This document shows, one piece after another, positions 52,001 through 60,381 of a DNA stretch of 64,000 nt. Within the stretch, counting starts at the first letter, position 1. Each line of letters begins with the position of its first letter. The DNA lies in the NCBI RefSeq assembly GCF_000383675.1, contig NZ_KB911820.1, positions 806,001 through 870,000 of the forward strand, in the 5' to 3' direction. This DNA is from Terracoccus sp. 273MFTsu3.1 (lineage in GTDB: Bacteria; Actinomycetota; Actinomycetes; Actinomycetales; Dermatophilaceae). A model generated the notes under the pieces. It was not told the origin of the DNA and did no database searches. It was given only the letters and a program-made list of their open reading frames with translations. The position numbers and the translations under genes are program-made.

Positions 52001-53978
52001 GTCCGGCGGCAAGGCAGGCACGTGGTGCCCCTCGTCCATGGCGATGGTGTACACCAGCGGTGGTCAGCGGATGGTCATGACCGGTGTCGGAACCGCCGCC
52101 GGGGGCTCCGGGGTCAACTACCTGCGCTCCTACGACGTCTCGACCCTCACAAGTGGTGGCACCGTGGCTCCGGTCCAGAAGGCGAACCTCGCCTACGGGA
52201 CGAACGACTACGGTCGGCAGTACCAGATCGGCCGGTGCTTCTCTCCGACAGGGACCAGCACGCTACAGTCGCAGATCGCCATGGCGGATCGAAACGCCGT
52301 GGCCAACACGCTCACCCTGCGGCGGTTCGACGTCAGCGAGACGACGTTCACGCAGCAGGGCTCGGACATCTCGGTGACCAACCCGCTCATCAAGGACGAG
52401 ACACTCTCCGGGGTCGTCTACGGCTCGTCGGCGAAGATGTCCTTCCCGGGCACCGACCAGAACATCTGGGTCGTGCTGGGCACGAAGAGCGCCTACGCCT
52501 TCACCGCTGCAGGTGCGCGGCTGCCTGCGTTCGACTTCCCCATGGGGCCGAACTGCGGGGTGTCCTGTGCGGCAGGGAGCACGGCTTCCGGGGCCAACGC
52601 CTTCCTCGGCTTCCGGGGGTACCAGTGGGGCTCCGACGGCGACGGGCTCGTCACGAAGTTCACCAACATCCACTGGGCCAGCACCGACTCTCCGGTGTGG
52701 TGGGCGGGCTACTCGTGGTTCGACTCGGACCCGACCGGCACAGGCACCCACGAGACGCCTGTCTCGGTGCTCGCGTCCGTGACGATGAAGCAGCGTGCTC
52801 GGCTGACCGTGACGACGCCCCCACTGCCTGACCCGGCGACCGGACAGGGCACCGCGCGGGGAGTCGACGATGTCAACTCGTTCCGCATCTACATGCAGCG
52901 CGGGTCGGTCAAGCCCACCAACGCCACGCTGTGGAAGCAGGCCACGCAGCCCGCCGACCTCGCCACCTCGGTGACGCTCACAGCCATGCCGCAGTGGTCG
53001 GGCACCACCAACCCCCTGACGGCGTCGACCTTCCCTTCGTCGGCACCGGCGGTCATCCAGTCCACAGACCTCGGCAGCGACAGCAAGTCGAAGTTGATCG
53101 TGCGTGGCGACGGCTACCTTCACGGTGAGTCTCTCGACATCAATGGCACGGGTGCTACGGCTCTGTCGGGCAAGGCAGTCGACCAGTTGTACTACGTCGC
53201 TCGCGCGCAAGGCATGCTGTCCGGTGGTGGCAAGATCACCGTCAGTACCAGCGGCGAAGTCCGCTGGAGTTCCCGCCTGATCACCATCGGCCTAGGCCGA
53301 GGCCCGAACATCGCCACGGCCGGGTTCTTCGAGATCACCTGCCCCGCCACCGGCGTCGTCATCCCCGGCGTTGGCGGCGCGGCCAACAAGACGGTCACGG
53401 CCAACGGCATCCCGCTCAACAGTTGGGAGAGCATCTACTACGTGCTCCCGTTCGGGAGTGCGAACACCAGCGTGGATGCCAACCTCCGCGTGGTCAACTA
53501 CACGACCACCTTCACGGTGCCCAACGACTGGGTGCTCGTCGCCACGCGCGTCGCCGACTCCGGCACCATCGCGTTCAACAACGGGCGCATCGTCTCGCTC
53601 GGGTGCACGACGTGGGAGGACACCGGCTGGGTCGACTGCGCCGCCGCTCTGACCGAACAGCCCGGGTTCACGACGACGCTCGCGCGGTACCGCATCAAGG
53701 ACGGGCTCGCCGAGATGTCGTGGGCGGGTTCGAACACCACCGCAGGGCGCGTCATCACCACCAGCGCCACCGGTGACGGTGCCAACATCGACGTCACCAC
53801 CGGTTGGCCCACTGACATCCGCCCCTCCGGCTGGTCCCGGGGTCTCACGCCGTCCATCTCGGGTCCGCCCCTCGGGTACGCGATGACCGGAGCCGGAGTC
53901 CTGACGATCACGGGTGGGTTCCAGAACCAGACGCTCAGCGCCCTAAACCTGTCGGTCACCGGTTCGTGGTTCCTGTAG
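48996..53978 (+). CDS. Giant spike-fibre protein: gp5-like OB domain fused to FN3 and long fibre
   Basis: A 1660-residue protein, the largest in the window. Residues 1-70 are a gp5-type OB domain (YRGLVVRTNDPQASARIVLR, VGDTVYVTFEGGDLAQPVY) which sits on the hub. An FN3-like domain follows (about 85-190), then at least four repeats with a GDxW core (GDVWIDT, GDLWIIT, GDIWINN, GDLWVDN) to about residue 470. The remainder is a beta-rich adhesin-like fibre without recognised enzyme motifs. The TTG start has GGAGG upstream. Joining spike and fibre in one chain is unusual. Confidence 0.82.
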   Translation: MAKFDSTYRGLVVRTNDPQASARIVLRIPQVLGTAESAWARPSAFASGVPNVGDTVYVTFEGGDLAQPVYTPQTTIDSTTTPIPKPPTALDLTPATVVTAEGVTLVNLSAVWVAPTENQDGSVPVHLAGYVVYLSTDGVTYDSGDYVDSASWIRRALLPGRTYFVRVAAVNEMLQRSATTSAAQVTVAAATPPSDSVLGQQSTTLTNIQTTLTTQAGQLDGKAAVYVQDTQPHDSNDPKDKGDVWIDTANNRVIKTYNGSDWILSDDTRLAQAVTDITSKITTFYAVAASAPTATAIGDLWIITDQNNKIKRASAVGAANWVDVTPKYNTADLIDWQSINTGIQGKIDGKAETYVQSGDPSAGATPAWGTEHAGDIWINNGVTPRVIKTWVDGTTKWIEADSRVAQAVTDITKKTTTYYTTTGTPTVPTGGFTEGDLWVDNGVVPQQIKRWTSGAWAVLDVVSSTYLQSRATNIITNGSGLLGNNTNFSTGFTFDKTDAPTGAIGAFKTALGSNASLNTDEFITVDPTKRWQMSLQAKQKGSSTTATCYGAALPYDSVKGIIGPNNYMFIAGTTTTLAAPLNPGDTTITLTSSANWYGTSGKPAGTNTYNRAIIFWDYTDTLGKAWGTETFSRNVTAFDMWADGGITGNVITLRTPWAGTTKPSGTSLSNATSGGSYIYMTGFANTVVPQTWTTFSSTITGVVSGGAGASFAAGWPPGTAYAKLGFLPNRVLATGSADPNSQMSFGLISFSDAAAASADAAAADQKAVLAQQSANGKSTSKYSPNAPAATDANVLGDIWFQQDSNGNVIGQWLGGGGTGPSSYLWNQTQISSDVIANLDVGKLVAGKMNANIVVSGEFATDDPGKQRTVMGSDGIQQIAANGAILTDLPNDPNKMARFSGIINAFGVTVNDGLELRGTGNTFAMASVTSLASVTGASATAAGFTVDWERYDAGLSGPQGIYATAGFHQEVDAAGAFAAFGFYGYGKVITPTGSYVFPEITTASGGKAGTWCPSSMAMVYTSGGQRMVMTGVGTAAGGSGVNYLRSYDVSTLTSGGTVAPVQKANLAYGTNDYGRQYQIGRCFSPTGTSTLQSQIAMADRNAVANTLTLRRFDVSETTFTQQGSDISVTNPLIKDETLSGVVYGSSAKMSFPGTDQNIWVVLGTKSAYAFTAAGARLPAFDFPMGPNCGVSCAAGSTASGANAFLGFRGYQWGSDGDGLVTKFTNIHWASTDSPVWWAGYSWFDSDPTGTGTHETPVSVLASVTMKQRARLTVTTPPLPDPATGQGTARGVDDVNSFRIYMQRGSVKPTNATLWKQATQPADLATSVTLTAMPQWSGTTNPLTASTFPSSAPAVIQSTDLGSDSKSKLIVRGDGYLHGESLDINGTGATALSGKAVDQLYYVARAQGMLSGGGKITVSTSGEVRWSSRLITIGLGRGPNIATAGFFEITCPATGVVIPGVGGAANKTVTANGIPLNSWESIYYVLPFGSANTSVDANLRVVNYTTTFTVPNDWVLVATRVADSGTIAFNNGRIVSLGCTTWEDTGWVDCAAALTEQPGFTTTLARYRIKDGLAEMSWAGSNTTAGRVITTSATGDGANIDVTTGWPTDIRPSGWSRGLTPSISGPPLGYAMTGAGVLTITGGFQNQTLSALNLSVTGSWFL

Positions 53979-53988
53979 CACGTCAACC

Positions 53989-54018
53989 ATCACAACTCAA
54001 CCGGTTCCCCTGAGATAA
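53989..54018 (+). promoter_or_regulatory. Promoter candidate before gp25
   Basis: ATCACA, 18-base spacer, GATAAT. A repressor-like site CGTCAACCATCAC (53981-53993) overlaps its left part, and AACCGGTTCC lies in the spacer. Next ATG at 54027, nine bases after the box. Confidence 0.45.
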
Positions 54019-54026
54019 TCGGAGGC

Positions 54027-54446
54027 ATGCCCATCGAGATGTCTCACCCCTTCCGGATCTCCGCCAACGGCGGCGTCTCGACGACCCCGAACCCCGACGC
54101 GCAGATCGCGCAGAGGGTGAAGGCCCTGCTCTCCACCCAGCCCGGTGAACGCCGCGTCAACTACGCCTTCGGCGTGCCGACCACCTCGATGCTCTTCGAG
54201 AACAAGACGGCTCTGACCGGCGGCATCCTCGCCGGGCAGGTGCGCGACACCCTCGCCGTCTTCGAGCCCGGAGTCGCCGTCGAGAACATCGACGTGACCC
54301 CTTCGGCCGACGACGCCGGGGGTGTCGACGTCGCCTTGGCGTACTCGCGCCGTGAGGCCGCGACCACCGACGCCGGGCTGTCCCGGAACACCAACACTGC
54401 CGTCATCAGCATCGGCGGCACCGTCAGCGAGATTGTGAGGGGCTGA
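54027..54446 (+). CDS. Baseplate wedge protein, gp25/gpW-like
   Basis: A 139-residue protein of the GPW/gp25 family: SHPFRISANGGVSTTPN, QRVKALLSTQPGERRVNYAF and GVPTTSMLFENKTAL, followed by VRDTLAVFEPGVAVENIDV. It nucleates the sheath and is also structurally lysozyme-like in families. Its stop overlaps the next ATG. GGAGG precedes the ATG. Confidence 0.92.
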   Translation: MPIEMSHPFRISANGGVSTTPNPDAQIAQRVKALLSTQPGERRVNYAFGVPTTSMLFENKTALTGGILAGQVRDTLAVFEPGVAVENIDVTPSADDAGGVDVALAYSRREAATTDAGLSRNTNTAVISIGGTVSEIVRG

Positions 54447-55936
54447 TGAGTTCAGTCCAAGCGACCATCGACTACACCTCGAAGGACTACGACGGCCTGA
54501 AGGCCTCGATGCTCGACTTCGCGGCGCAGGTCATCCCCGAGTGGCGTTCGCGCAGCGAGGGTGACTTCGGTGTCGCCCTCGTCGAACTGCTCGCCTACGA
54601 GGGCGACATCCTGTCGTACTACGGGGACCGGATTCAGGACGAGGCCTTCCTCAGCACCGCCACCCGGCGCGAGAGCCTGCTACAACTCGCCGCGATGCTC
54701 GGCTACCAGCCCAGCAACGGCGTGAGCGCCACAGGCACCGTCACGCTGCAGTCCGCCAACCCCGGGCCCGCAGTCGTCGTCCCGGCTGGCACCGACGTGG
54801 TCACCGACTTCATCGCCGACATCGACGGTCGACTGGTCTTCGAGACCGACACGGCTGTCACGGTCCCGGCCAACGGCGGCACGGTGCAGGTCACGGTGAC
54901 TGAGGGCGGGACGCGCTCCATGGTCTCTCTCGGAGCCTCCAACGGCCTGCCGAGCCAGTCCTTCCGCCTCCCCGAGACGGGCGTCCTGACGGGCTCTGTG
55001 CGCGTCTTCGTCGACCGCGCAGTGACGGCAACCGGCACCAACGTCGAGGAGTGGACGCAGGTCGACTTCCTCGTCGACTCCGACTCCACCAGCCGCACCT
55101 TCTCGGTCTCGGTGGACGCGGACGGGGCCTCCTCGATCCTCTTCGGCGACGGGACGGACGGCATGGTGCCCAACACCGGCCTCAACGTCTACGCCACCTA
55201 CAAGACGACCAGCGGCAGCGCTGGCAACCTCAGCGCCGGGAACCTCATCTCCGTCGACAGCCCCAGCCTCGCGGGCGTCTACGTCGCGCAGGACACCAAC
55301 GGGGCGTACCTCTCCACCGCCACCGCCGGTGGCGCTGACCCCGAGACGAACGACCAGATCCGCGCCAACGCCCCGCGCGCCTTCCGGTCCCAGCGCCGAC
55401 TGGTCACCCTGAAGGACTTCGCCGACGCAGCCATCGCTGTGCCCGGCGTGCTGCGCGCCAACGCCTCCGCCGGGGCGTTCTCCTCGGTCTCCGTGTGGAT
55501 CGTCGGCGCGAGCGGGGGACAGCCCACCACGGACCTGATCAACCGCGTGCAGGCCAACCTCAACAGCAAGGTCCTCGCGGGCGTCACCCCGACCGTGGGC
55601 ACCCCCACCTTCGTCAAGGTCAACGTCGGCGCAGCCGGGGCCAACGCCTTGGTCGTCAAGGTCTACGACAACGTCAAGCAGGGCGTCGTCAAGGCCAACG
55701 TCGAGACGGCCATCCGCAGCCTGCTCGCCCTCGCCAACGTCGACTTTGCACAGCGGCTCACGGTCTCCGACTTCTACTCGGCGATCATGTCCGTCCCCGG
55801 CGTCCAGTACGTCGTCATCCCCATGATCGCGCGCAGCGACTCCGCCCAGACGGGAACGGCCGACATCGTCTGCCGCGACTGGGAGATCCCCACCCTCGGC
55901 AACCTCGTCGTCACCGCAACCGGAGGCATCCTCTGA
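54446..55936 (+). CDS. Baseplate J-like protein (wedge, gp6-like)
   Basis: A 496-residue protein of the gpJ/gp6 family: DYTSKDYDGLKASMLDFAAQ, FGVALVELLAYEGDILSYYG, DRIQDEAFLSTATRRESL, then the beta-rich middle with VVPAGTDVVTDF, and the C-terminal RLVTLKDFADAAIAVPGVLR and LTVSDFYSAIMSVPGVQYVV. It forms the wedge ring. It overlaps its neighbours by one base each (ATGA/TGATG). Confidence 0.93.
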   Translation: MSSVQATIDYTSKDYDGLKASMLDFAAQVIPEWRSRSEGDFGVALVELLAYEGDILSYYGDRIQDEAFLSTATRRESLLQLAAMLGYQPSNGVSATGTVTLQSANPGPAVVVPAGTDVVTDFIADIDGRLVFETDTAVTVPANGGTVQVTVTEGGTRSMVSLGASNGLPSQSFRLPETGVLTGSVRVFVDRAVTATGTNVEEWTQVDFLVDSDSTSRTFSVSVDADGASSILFGDGTDGMVPNTGLNVYATYKTTSGSAGNLSAGNLISVDSPSLAGVYVAQDTNGAYLSTATAGGADPETNDQIRANAPRAFRSQRRLVTLKDFADAAIAVPGVLRANASAGAFSSVSVWIVGASGGQPTTDLINRVQANLNSKVLAGVTPTVGTPTFVKVNVGAAGANALVVKVYDNVKQGVVKANVETAIRSLLALANVDFAQRLTVSDFYSAIMSVPGVQYVVIPMIARSDSAQTGTADIVCRDWEIPTLGNLVVTATGGIL

Positions 55937-56592
55937 TGGCCACTTACCCCCTCGCCGTGAAGACCTTCACGCAGAAGCGCAACCTGCTCGACGACGTCGA
56001 TGCCGGGCACATCAACGACATCCAGTCCGAGATCGTGGCCCTCCAGAACGCGCTCGGCACGAGCCCGGGCAAGGACAAGGTCACCGGGGCCACCTACGCC
56101 ACGGTCGACGCGCGCATCAGCGCTGTCCGGGGAGGGACGCACACCGACGCGTTCTACCTCGCCCAGACCCTCGACACGAACACCTTCACGGCCTCCAACA
56201 CCACCGCGTACAACGTCCCGCTCGGCAACAAGTGGTTCGACTACGCCGGTGGCTCGAACGGCACCGGCTACACGATCAAGGAGAGCGGGCTCTACCAGAT
56301 CAACGCAGGCCTCTCCTTCGGCAGCGTCGCGATCCGTGGCAGCCGCCACATGTACGTGCGCCGCTACCCGGGCGGTGGCTCGTCCTACTCGACCTTCGTC
56401 ACCGACTCCTTCACCATTCAGGTCAAGGACGGCCGGTGGACCAACGGTCGGCGCAACGCCTCGATCCTGTACCCGCTCAACAAGGGCGACAAGATCGCCC
56501 TCTGGTGCCAGTTGGAGAACGACACCCCCGACACCGGCAAGTTCCCCGTCCGCTGGGGTCGTCTCAACGGCTACAAGGTGAGGGACCTCTGA
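55936..56592 (+). CDS. C1q/TNF-like tail fibre protein
   Basis: A 218-residue protein. The N-terminal 70 residues (DVDAGHINDIQSEIVALQNA) form a trimeric coiled-coil start common to fibres; the C-terminal half (FDYAGGSNGTGYTIKESGLY, QINAGLSFGSVAIRGSRHMY) looks like a C1q/TNF jelly-roll trimer. It starts in a TGATG overlap with the gpJ-like gene. Probably receptor binding; inference. Confidence 0.7.
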   Translation: MATYPLAVKTFTQKRNLLDDVDAGHINDIQSEIVALQNALGTSPGKDKVTGATYATVDARISAVRGGTHTDAFYLAQTLDTNTFTASNTTAYNVPLGNKWFDYAGGSNGTGYTIKESGLYQINAGLSFGSVAIRGSRHMYVRRYPGGGSSYSTFVTDSFTIQVKDGRWTNGRRNASILYPLNKGDKIALWCQLENDTPDTGKFPVRWGRLNGYKVRDL

Positions 56593-56593
56593 C

Positions 56594-58549
56594 GTGGCGA
56601 CCTACGGGATCTCCCTCTACGGGCGGTCGAAGTACGGGCCCACCACGAGCATCTGGGTCGACTACCTCGTCGAGCCCTTCATCGCCGAGGCCACGGACTA
56701 CAGCACCATCAGCCTCTCGTGGCGCAGCCCGAAGGGCGACTGGACCGCGTTCCGGCTGGTGAAGAACTTCAAGGGCTTCCCCTCCTCGGAGAAGGACGGC
56801 ACGATCCTCTTCGAGAGCACCTCGGCCCGCTCGTCGTTCCTCGACACCAACGTCACGCCCGGCGCGTGGCACTACTACTCCATCTGGGTCAAGTCCGGTG
56901 CCGGTGTGTGGCAGCCGTCGGCGCAGGCCTGCGCCCTCATGCTGGAGGACCACGGCTACGCCCAGCGGCTCTTCGACTCCCTGCCGAAGTACCACCAACT
57001 CACGCAGGGCCTCACCGACAACGCGGAGGAGGCCGAGAACGACGACCTCCGCCGCTTCCTCACCGTGCTCGGCATGGGCTTGGACTACGCCAAGACCTAC
57101 TACAAGAGCCTGCTCTTCGTGAACGACCCGCTGCGCAACCGCGTGTCCCAGTTGGCCTCTCTCGCAGACCAGTTCGGCATCTCCTTCTCTCCGGCTTCGC
57201 CGTCGGGGCTCTTCCGCAAGCGGGTGCTCAACGCGGGCACGCTCGCGCGCGAGAAGGGCACCTACGAGGGCATCCGCAACATCCTCACCCTCGCCACCGG
57301 GTGGGACGTTGACGTGTACACCGGCTCCAACCTGATGCTCCACGAGGACGCCGCCTCCTTCATCCACCCCACCTACGCCACGTGGGATCCGGCCGTGAAC
57401 TACCCTGCGGGAGAGCGGGTTTCGTTCAACGGCTTCCTGTACGCGGCCAAGACGGGAGGGGCCTACGGGGACCCGCAGAAGCCCTCCGGCACCACCGCGA
57501 CCAACACGTGGTGGACCAACGTCTCGAACCTCGCGGACACCACCCTGAAGGCAGCCGACGGCTCGGTCGCCGGGTGGTCGCCCGTCTCCTTCACCGCTGG
57601 TGTCAACCCGCCCACCGATCAGGTGGCGCTCGGCGTCGGGGTGCAGTCTCCGACCGACCCGACGGTCAACTACGCCAACACCCTGCTCATCCGCAACACC
57701 GCAGCCACGACGGCTGACCTCGGCGCGCGCTCGGCCGGAGGGGACCTCAGCGACCCCGCCACGGCCATCCAGCGCGGTGTGCCGCTGCCGCGTCCGCTGC
57801 CGTGGGACGCGACCGTCGAGTACGGCATCGGCGACTACGTCACCTACAGCAGCCGCGCCTACGTCGCGGCCAGCGAGAGCCAGAACGTCACGCCCGGCAC
57901 GAACACCCGAGACTGGGTCATGGTGTCGGACCCCGACGGTCGCACGCAGGTCACGGTGAGCCTGCACGCCAAGGGGATCGACGCTGCCTCGCAGGGCCGC
58001 ACGGTCTACCCGGTGCTCGACGTCTTCGACGACCACGGGGCTCTCATCACGACTGTCGACGGGTCGAAGGACACCACGGCGCTGAAGTACGACTCCTTCC
58101 GCAGCAACGCGCCCGGGGTCACCACCACCCTCAGCGGTGCGGCACCCGAGTACGGCACCGGCACGTGGAGCGTGTCCGGCCAGTGCTTCGAGACCGGCGG
58201 CGTCGGGGCGGTGCTCCCCAAGGGCTCGCTCGTGGTCCTCATCGGCACGGCTGACGGTGTGGTCTCGACGACCTTCGAGAAGCAGTCCCCCGGGCTCACG
58301 CAGGGCCTCATCCTGCGCTACGCGTCGATCAACGCCTACCTGCTCGCCACGCGAGTGGGGCTCTTCAGCGTCTCGACTGGCACCCCCACCCTCATCGCCA
58401 ACTACAGCACGCCGTTCGCTGACGGGGAGCGCATCTACGTCACCCTGTCGGGCGCGAACATCACGGTGAAGAAGGGAACGACGACGGTCCTGACGACGTC
58501 CTCGACCTTCAACCAGACGTCCACCTACCACGGGATCTCGGTGTCATGA
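56594..58549 (+). CDS. gpI-like tail protein with carbohydrate-binding-like modules
   Basis: A 651-residue protein. An FN3-like start (about residues 15-110) is followed by a P2 gpI-like domain, YAQRLFDSLPKYHQLT, DDLRRFLTVLGMGLDYAKTY and REKGTYEGIRNILTLATGWD. After it come two CBM5/12-like modules, WDPAVNYPAGERVSFNGFLY and WDATVEYGIGDYVTYSSRAY, then a lectin-like beta domain. It links baseplate and fibres and could bind surface glycans. Starts one base after the C1q-like gene. Confidence 0.78.
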   Translation: MATYGISLYGRSKYGPTTSIWVDYLVEPFIAEATDYSTISLSWRSPKGDWTAFRLVKNFKGFPSSEKDGTILFESTSARSSFLDTNVTPGAWHYYSIWVKSGAGVWQPSAQACALMLEDHGYAQRLFDSLPKYHQLTQGLTDNAEEAENDDLRRFLTVLGMGLDYAKTYYKSLLFVNDPLRNRVSQLASLADQFGISFSPASPSGLFRKRVLNAGTLAREKGTYEGIRNILTLATGWDVDVYTGSNLMLHEDAASFIHPTYATWDPAVNYPAGERVSFNGFLYAAKTGGAYGDPQKPSGTTATNTWWTNVSNLADTTLKAADGSVAGWSPVSFTAGVNPPTDQVALGVGVQSPTDPTVNYANTLLIRNTAATTADLGARSAGGDLSDPATAIQRGVPLPRPLPWDATVEYGIGDYVTYSSRAYVAASESQNVTPGTNTRDWVMVSDPDGRTQVTVSLHAKGIDAASQGRTVYPVLDVFDDHGALITTVDGSKDTTALKYDSFRSNAPGVTTTLSGAAPEYGTGTWSVSGQCFETGGVGAVLPKGSLVVLIGTADGVVSTTFEKQSPGLTQGLILRYASINAYLLATRVGLFSVSTGTPTLIANYSTPFADGERIYVTLSGANITVKKGTTTVLTTSSTFNQTSTYHGISVS

Positions 58550-59808
58550 CCTCCTACGGCTTCGACAAGAACTTCGCTCCCAACACCACCGCCCTCGGTG
58601 TCGAGGACAAGGTCACCGGCTGGATAGCCCGGACGATCCGCTACGCCCCGGATGGCTCCATCGACCCGACCGTCATCCTCACCGGTGGCGTCGTCGGGCA
58701 CGCCAGCGACAAGTACGCCCTCAACACTCCGGCGCTCAGCACCACGGTGCTCCCGGGTGGGGTCAAGGGCTCGGTCGACGCCGGGGCCGTCTTCACCGAC
58801 TTCGCCCACTACAGCCTCGCGAGCACGCTGGATCCCAACGCCGTCCTCGTGAAGGCGAAGACCTCCGGCGCTGCGTACGACGGCGCTGCCACCGGTGGCT
58901 TCCGACGCGTCAGCATGAGCCTGACGGTCCCGAACGACTCCAACTCCCAGCGGCGGGCGGCGTACGTCGCACCGGGTGTCCGCATCGCAGGCATGGCCCA
59001 GAACAACGGCGTCAACATCGACTCCGTGCAGGTCGAGGTCGCGCAGGCTGGAGCCACGACACCGACGACCTACGCCCCCGCGCGCTCCCTGCAGGTCGGG
59101 GTGCGTCCGAACCGGCTGAACTGGGGCTGGACGAAGGGCTCCACGGGGTGGTCACTCGTGGCCCCCAGTGGCGGCGCATGGTCCGGCGCTGCCCCGACCG
59201 TCATCTCCTCAGGCGCTCCTGACGACAACGGCGCGTTCCTGCGCGGCACCATCAGCACGGCCAGCACATTGGCGAGCGGAGGCTTCGGCTTCGGCTCCTC
59301 GGGGACGGACCTGCTCCCCGTGCTCGCGGGCGTGCCGTGGTCCGTCCGTGCCCTCGTCCGCTCCTCCGCCGCTATCGGGGTCAACGCGCTCGTGCGCTGG
59401 TACAACCAGTCGGGCGCGCAGATCGGTGGCAACACGGCGAGCGTCACCAAGACGCTGGTGGCGAACACGTGGACCGAGTTCCGGTTCGACGGGCTCGTCC
59501 CGCCGAGCGGGGCCACCCGCGCGTTCGTGACGTACTACTCCGTCACGGGCCCGAACTGGGCCATCGGCGACACCATGGACCTCGCCGGGATGCTCATCGA
59601 GCAGGCAGTCAAGGCAGGCACCTACTTCGACGGCCTGAGCGGAGCCGACTACCTCTTCGAGCAGGGCGGCGCTGCCCCGGGCGCGCGGTCCTACTACTAC
59701 GAGGACTACGCCGTTCGGTCTTACCTTCTGAAGCAGGTACTGGCGGAGAATTGCCCTCTGGGAGTCATTCCCGCTGTGCCGCAGTTCGCGGTTCAGCCGC
59801 GTTTCTGA
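58546..59808 (+). CDS. Tail fibre protein
   Basis: A 420-residue beta-rich protein. The start MTSYGFDKNFAPNTTALG, followed by a carbohydrate-binding-like domain around residues 210-345 (WTEFRFDGLVPPSGATRAFV), is typical for phage fibre or receptor-binding proteins. The last 35 residues are hydrophobic and likely trimerise or contact the gpI-like protein. It overlaps that gene by 4 bases (ATGA). Confidence 0.7.
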   Translation: MTSYGFDKNFAPNTTALGVEDKVTGWIARTIRYAPDGSIDPTVILTGGVVGHASDKYALNTPALSTTVLPGGVKGSVDAGAVFTDFAHYSLASTLDPNAVLVKAKTSGAAYDGAATGGFRRVSMSLTVPNDSNSQRRAAYVAPGVRIAGMAQNNGVNIDSVQVEVAQAGATTPTTYAPARSLQVGVRPNRLNWGWTKGSTGWSLVAPSGGAWSGAAPTVISSGAPDDNGAFLRGTISTASTLASGGFGFGSSGTDLLPVLAGVPWSVRALVRSSAAIGVNALVRWYNQSGAQIGGNTASVTKTLVANTWTEFRFDGLVPPSGATRAFVTYYSVTGPNWAIGDTMDLAGMLIEQAVKAGTYFDGLSGADYLFEQGGAAPGARSYYYEDYAVRSYLLKQVLAENCPLGVIPAVPQFAVQPRF

Positions 59809-59820
59809 AAGCAGGCCCGA

Positions 59821-60063
59821 ATGCTCGCTGAGTACCTTCAGTCCGTCATCCGTTCCGTCGTCCCGGTCGCAGTCGCCGCTGTGGTCTCCTTCGGCCTCCG
59901 CTACGGGGTCCACCTCGACGAGGGTGCCACGGCCGACCTCCTCGGTGCCCTCGTGGGTAGCGGCTACTACGCGCTCGTGCGCTGGGCCGAGGAGAAGTTC
60001 CCCAACCTCGGCTGGCTCCTCGGCAAGCCGGGCACGCCGTCGTACGGGAGTGCCGGGGACTGA
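59821..60063 (+). CDS. Holin-like membrane protein 1
   Basis: An 80-residue protein: one strong transmembrane helix (VVPVAVAAVVSFGLRYGVHL), a second weaker segment (DLLGALVGSGYYALVRWA), then a short charged end. Size, position after the fibres, and the partner membrane gene fit holins, but there is no adjacent endolysin. Its stop overlaps the next ATG. Confidence 0.62.
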   Translation: MLAEYLQSVIRSVVPVAVAAVVSFGLRYGVHLDEGATADLLGALVGSGYYALVRWAEEKFPNLGWLLGKPGTPSYGSAGD

Positions 60064-60299
60064 TGTTCCACTTCGCGCTGCTCGCCCTCTCGGTCTTCCT
60101 CGTCTACGAGATCGGGAGGGCGAGCCTGCCCGACCGCGTGCCGGGCATCGTCCACGCTCTGGGCCTCCCGGTGATCGCCCTGCTGCTCAACCGGTACGCC
60201 TCCGAGGAGATCCTCATGGCGGTCGCCGCCGCCTCCGTCGCTGCCGTCATCGACCGCATCATCGTCGGCAGTTCGCGCACCATTTCGCGCGTCAGGTAG
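60063..60299 (+). CDS. Holin-like membrane protein 2
   Basis: A 78-residue protein with three hydrophobic segments (FHFALLALSVFLVYEI, ALGLPVIALLLN, ILMAVAAASVAAVI) and a basic C-terminus (IIVGSSRTISRVR). It is coupled to the first holin-like gene (TGATG). It may be a holin, antiholin or lysis regulator. The tail operon appears to end here. Confidence 0.62.
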   Translation: MFHFALLALSVFLVYEIGRASLPDRVPGIVHALGLPVIALLLNRYASEEILMAVAAASVAAVIDRIIVGSSRTISRVR

Positions 60300-60306
60300 C
60301 AACTAC

Positions 60307-60335
60307 TTGAGCCGATCCGATTGACAGGCTATGCT
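60307..60335 (+). promoter_or_regulatory. Promoter with reverse operator in the spacer
   Basis: TTGAGC, 17-base spacer, TATGCT. GATCCGATTGACA (60314-60326), the reverse complement of the 13-bp element, occupies the spacer. It opens the replication region, 47 bases before the TTG at 60382. Confidence 0.6.
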
Positions 60336-60381
60336 TGTCGAGGAGCGAAACCCGCTCCAAAATCGACCAAGGAGCATTGAT

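Noticed and set aside
40584-60299. A tailocin or extracellular contractile injection system instead of a phage.
   Set aside because: Terminase, portal, scaffold, capsid and connectors are all present just upstream, together with an integrase and replication genes.
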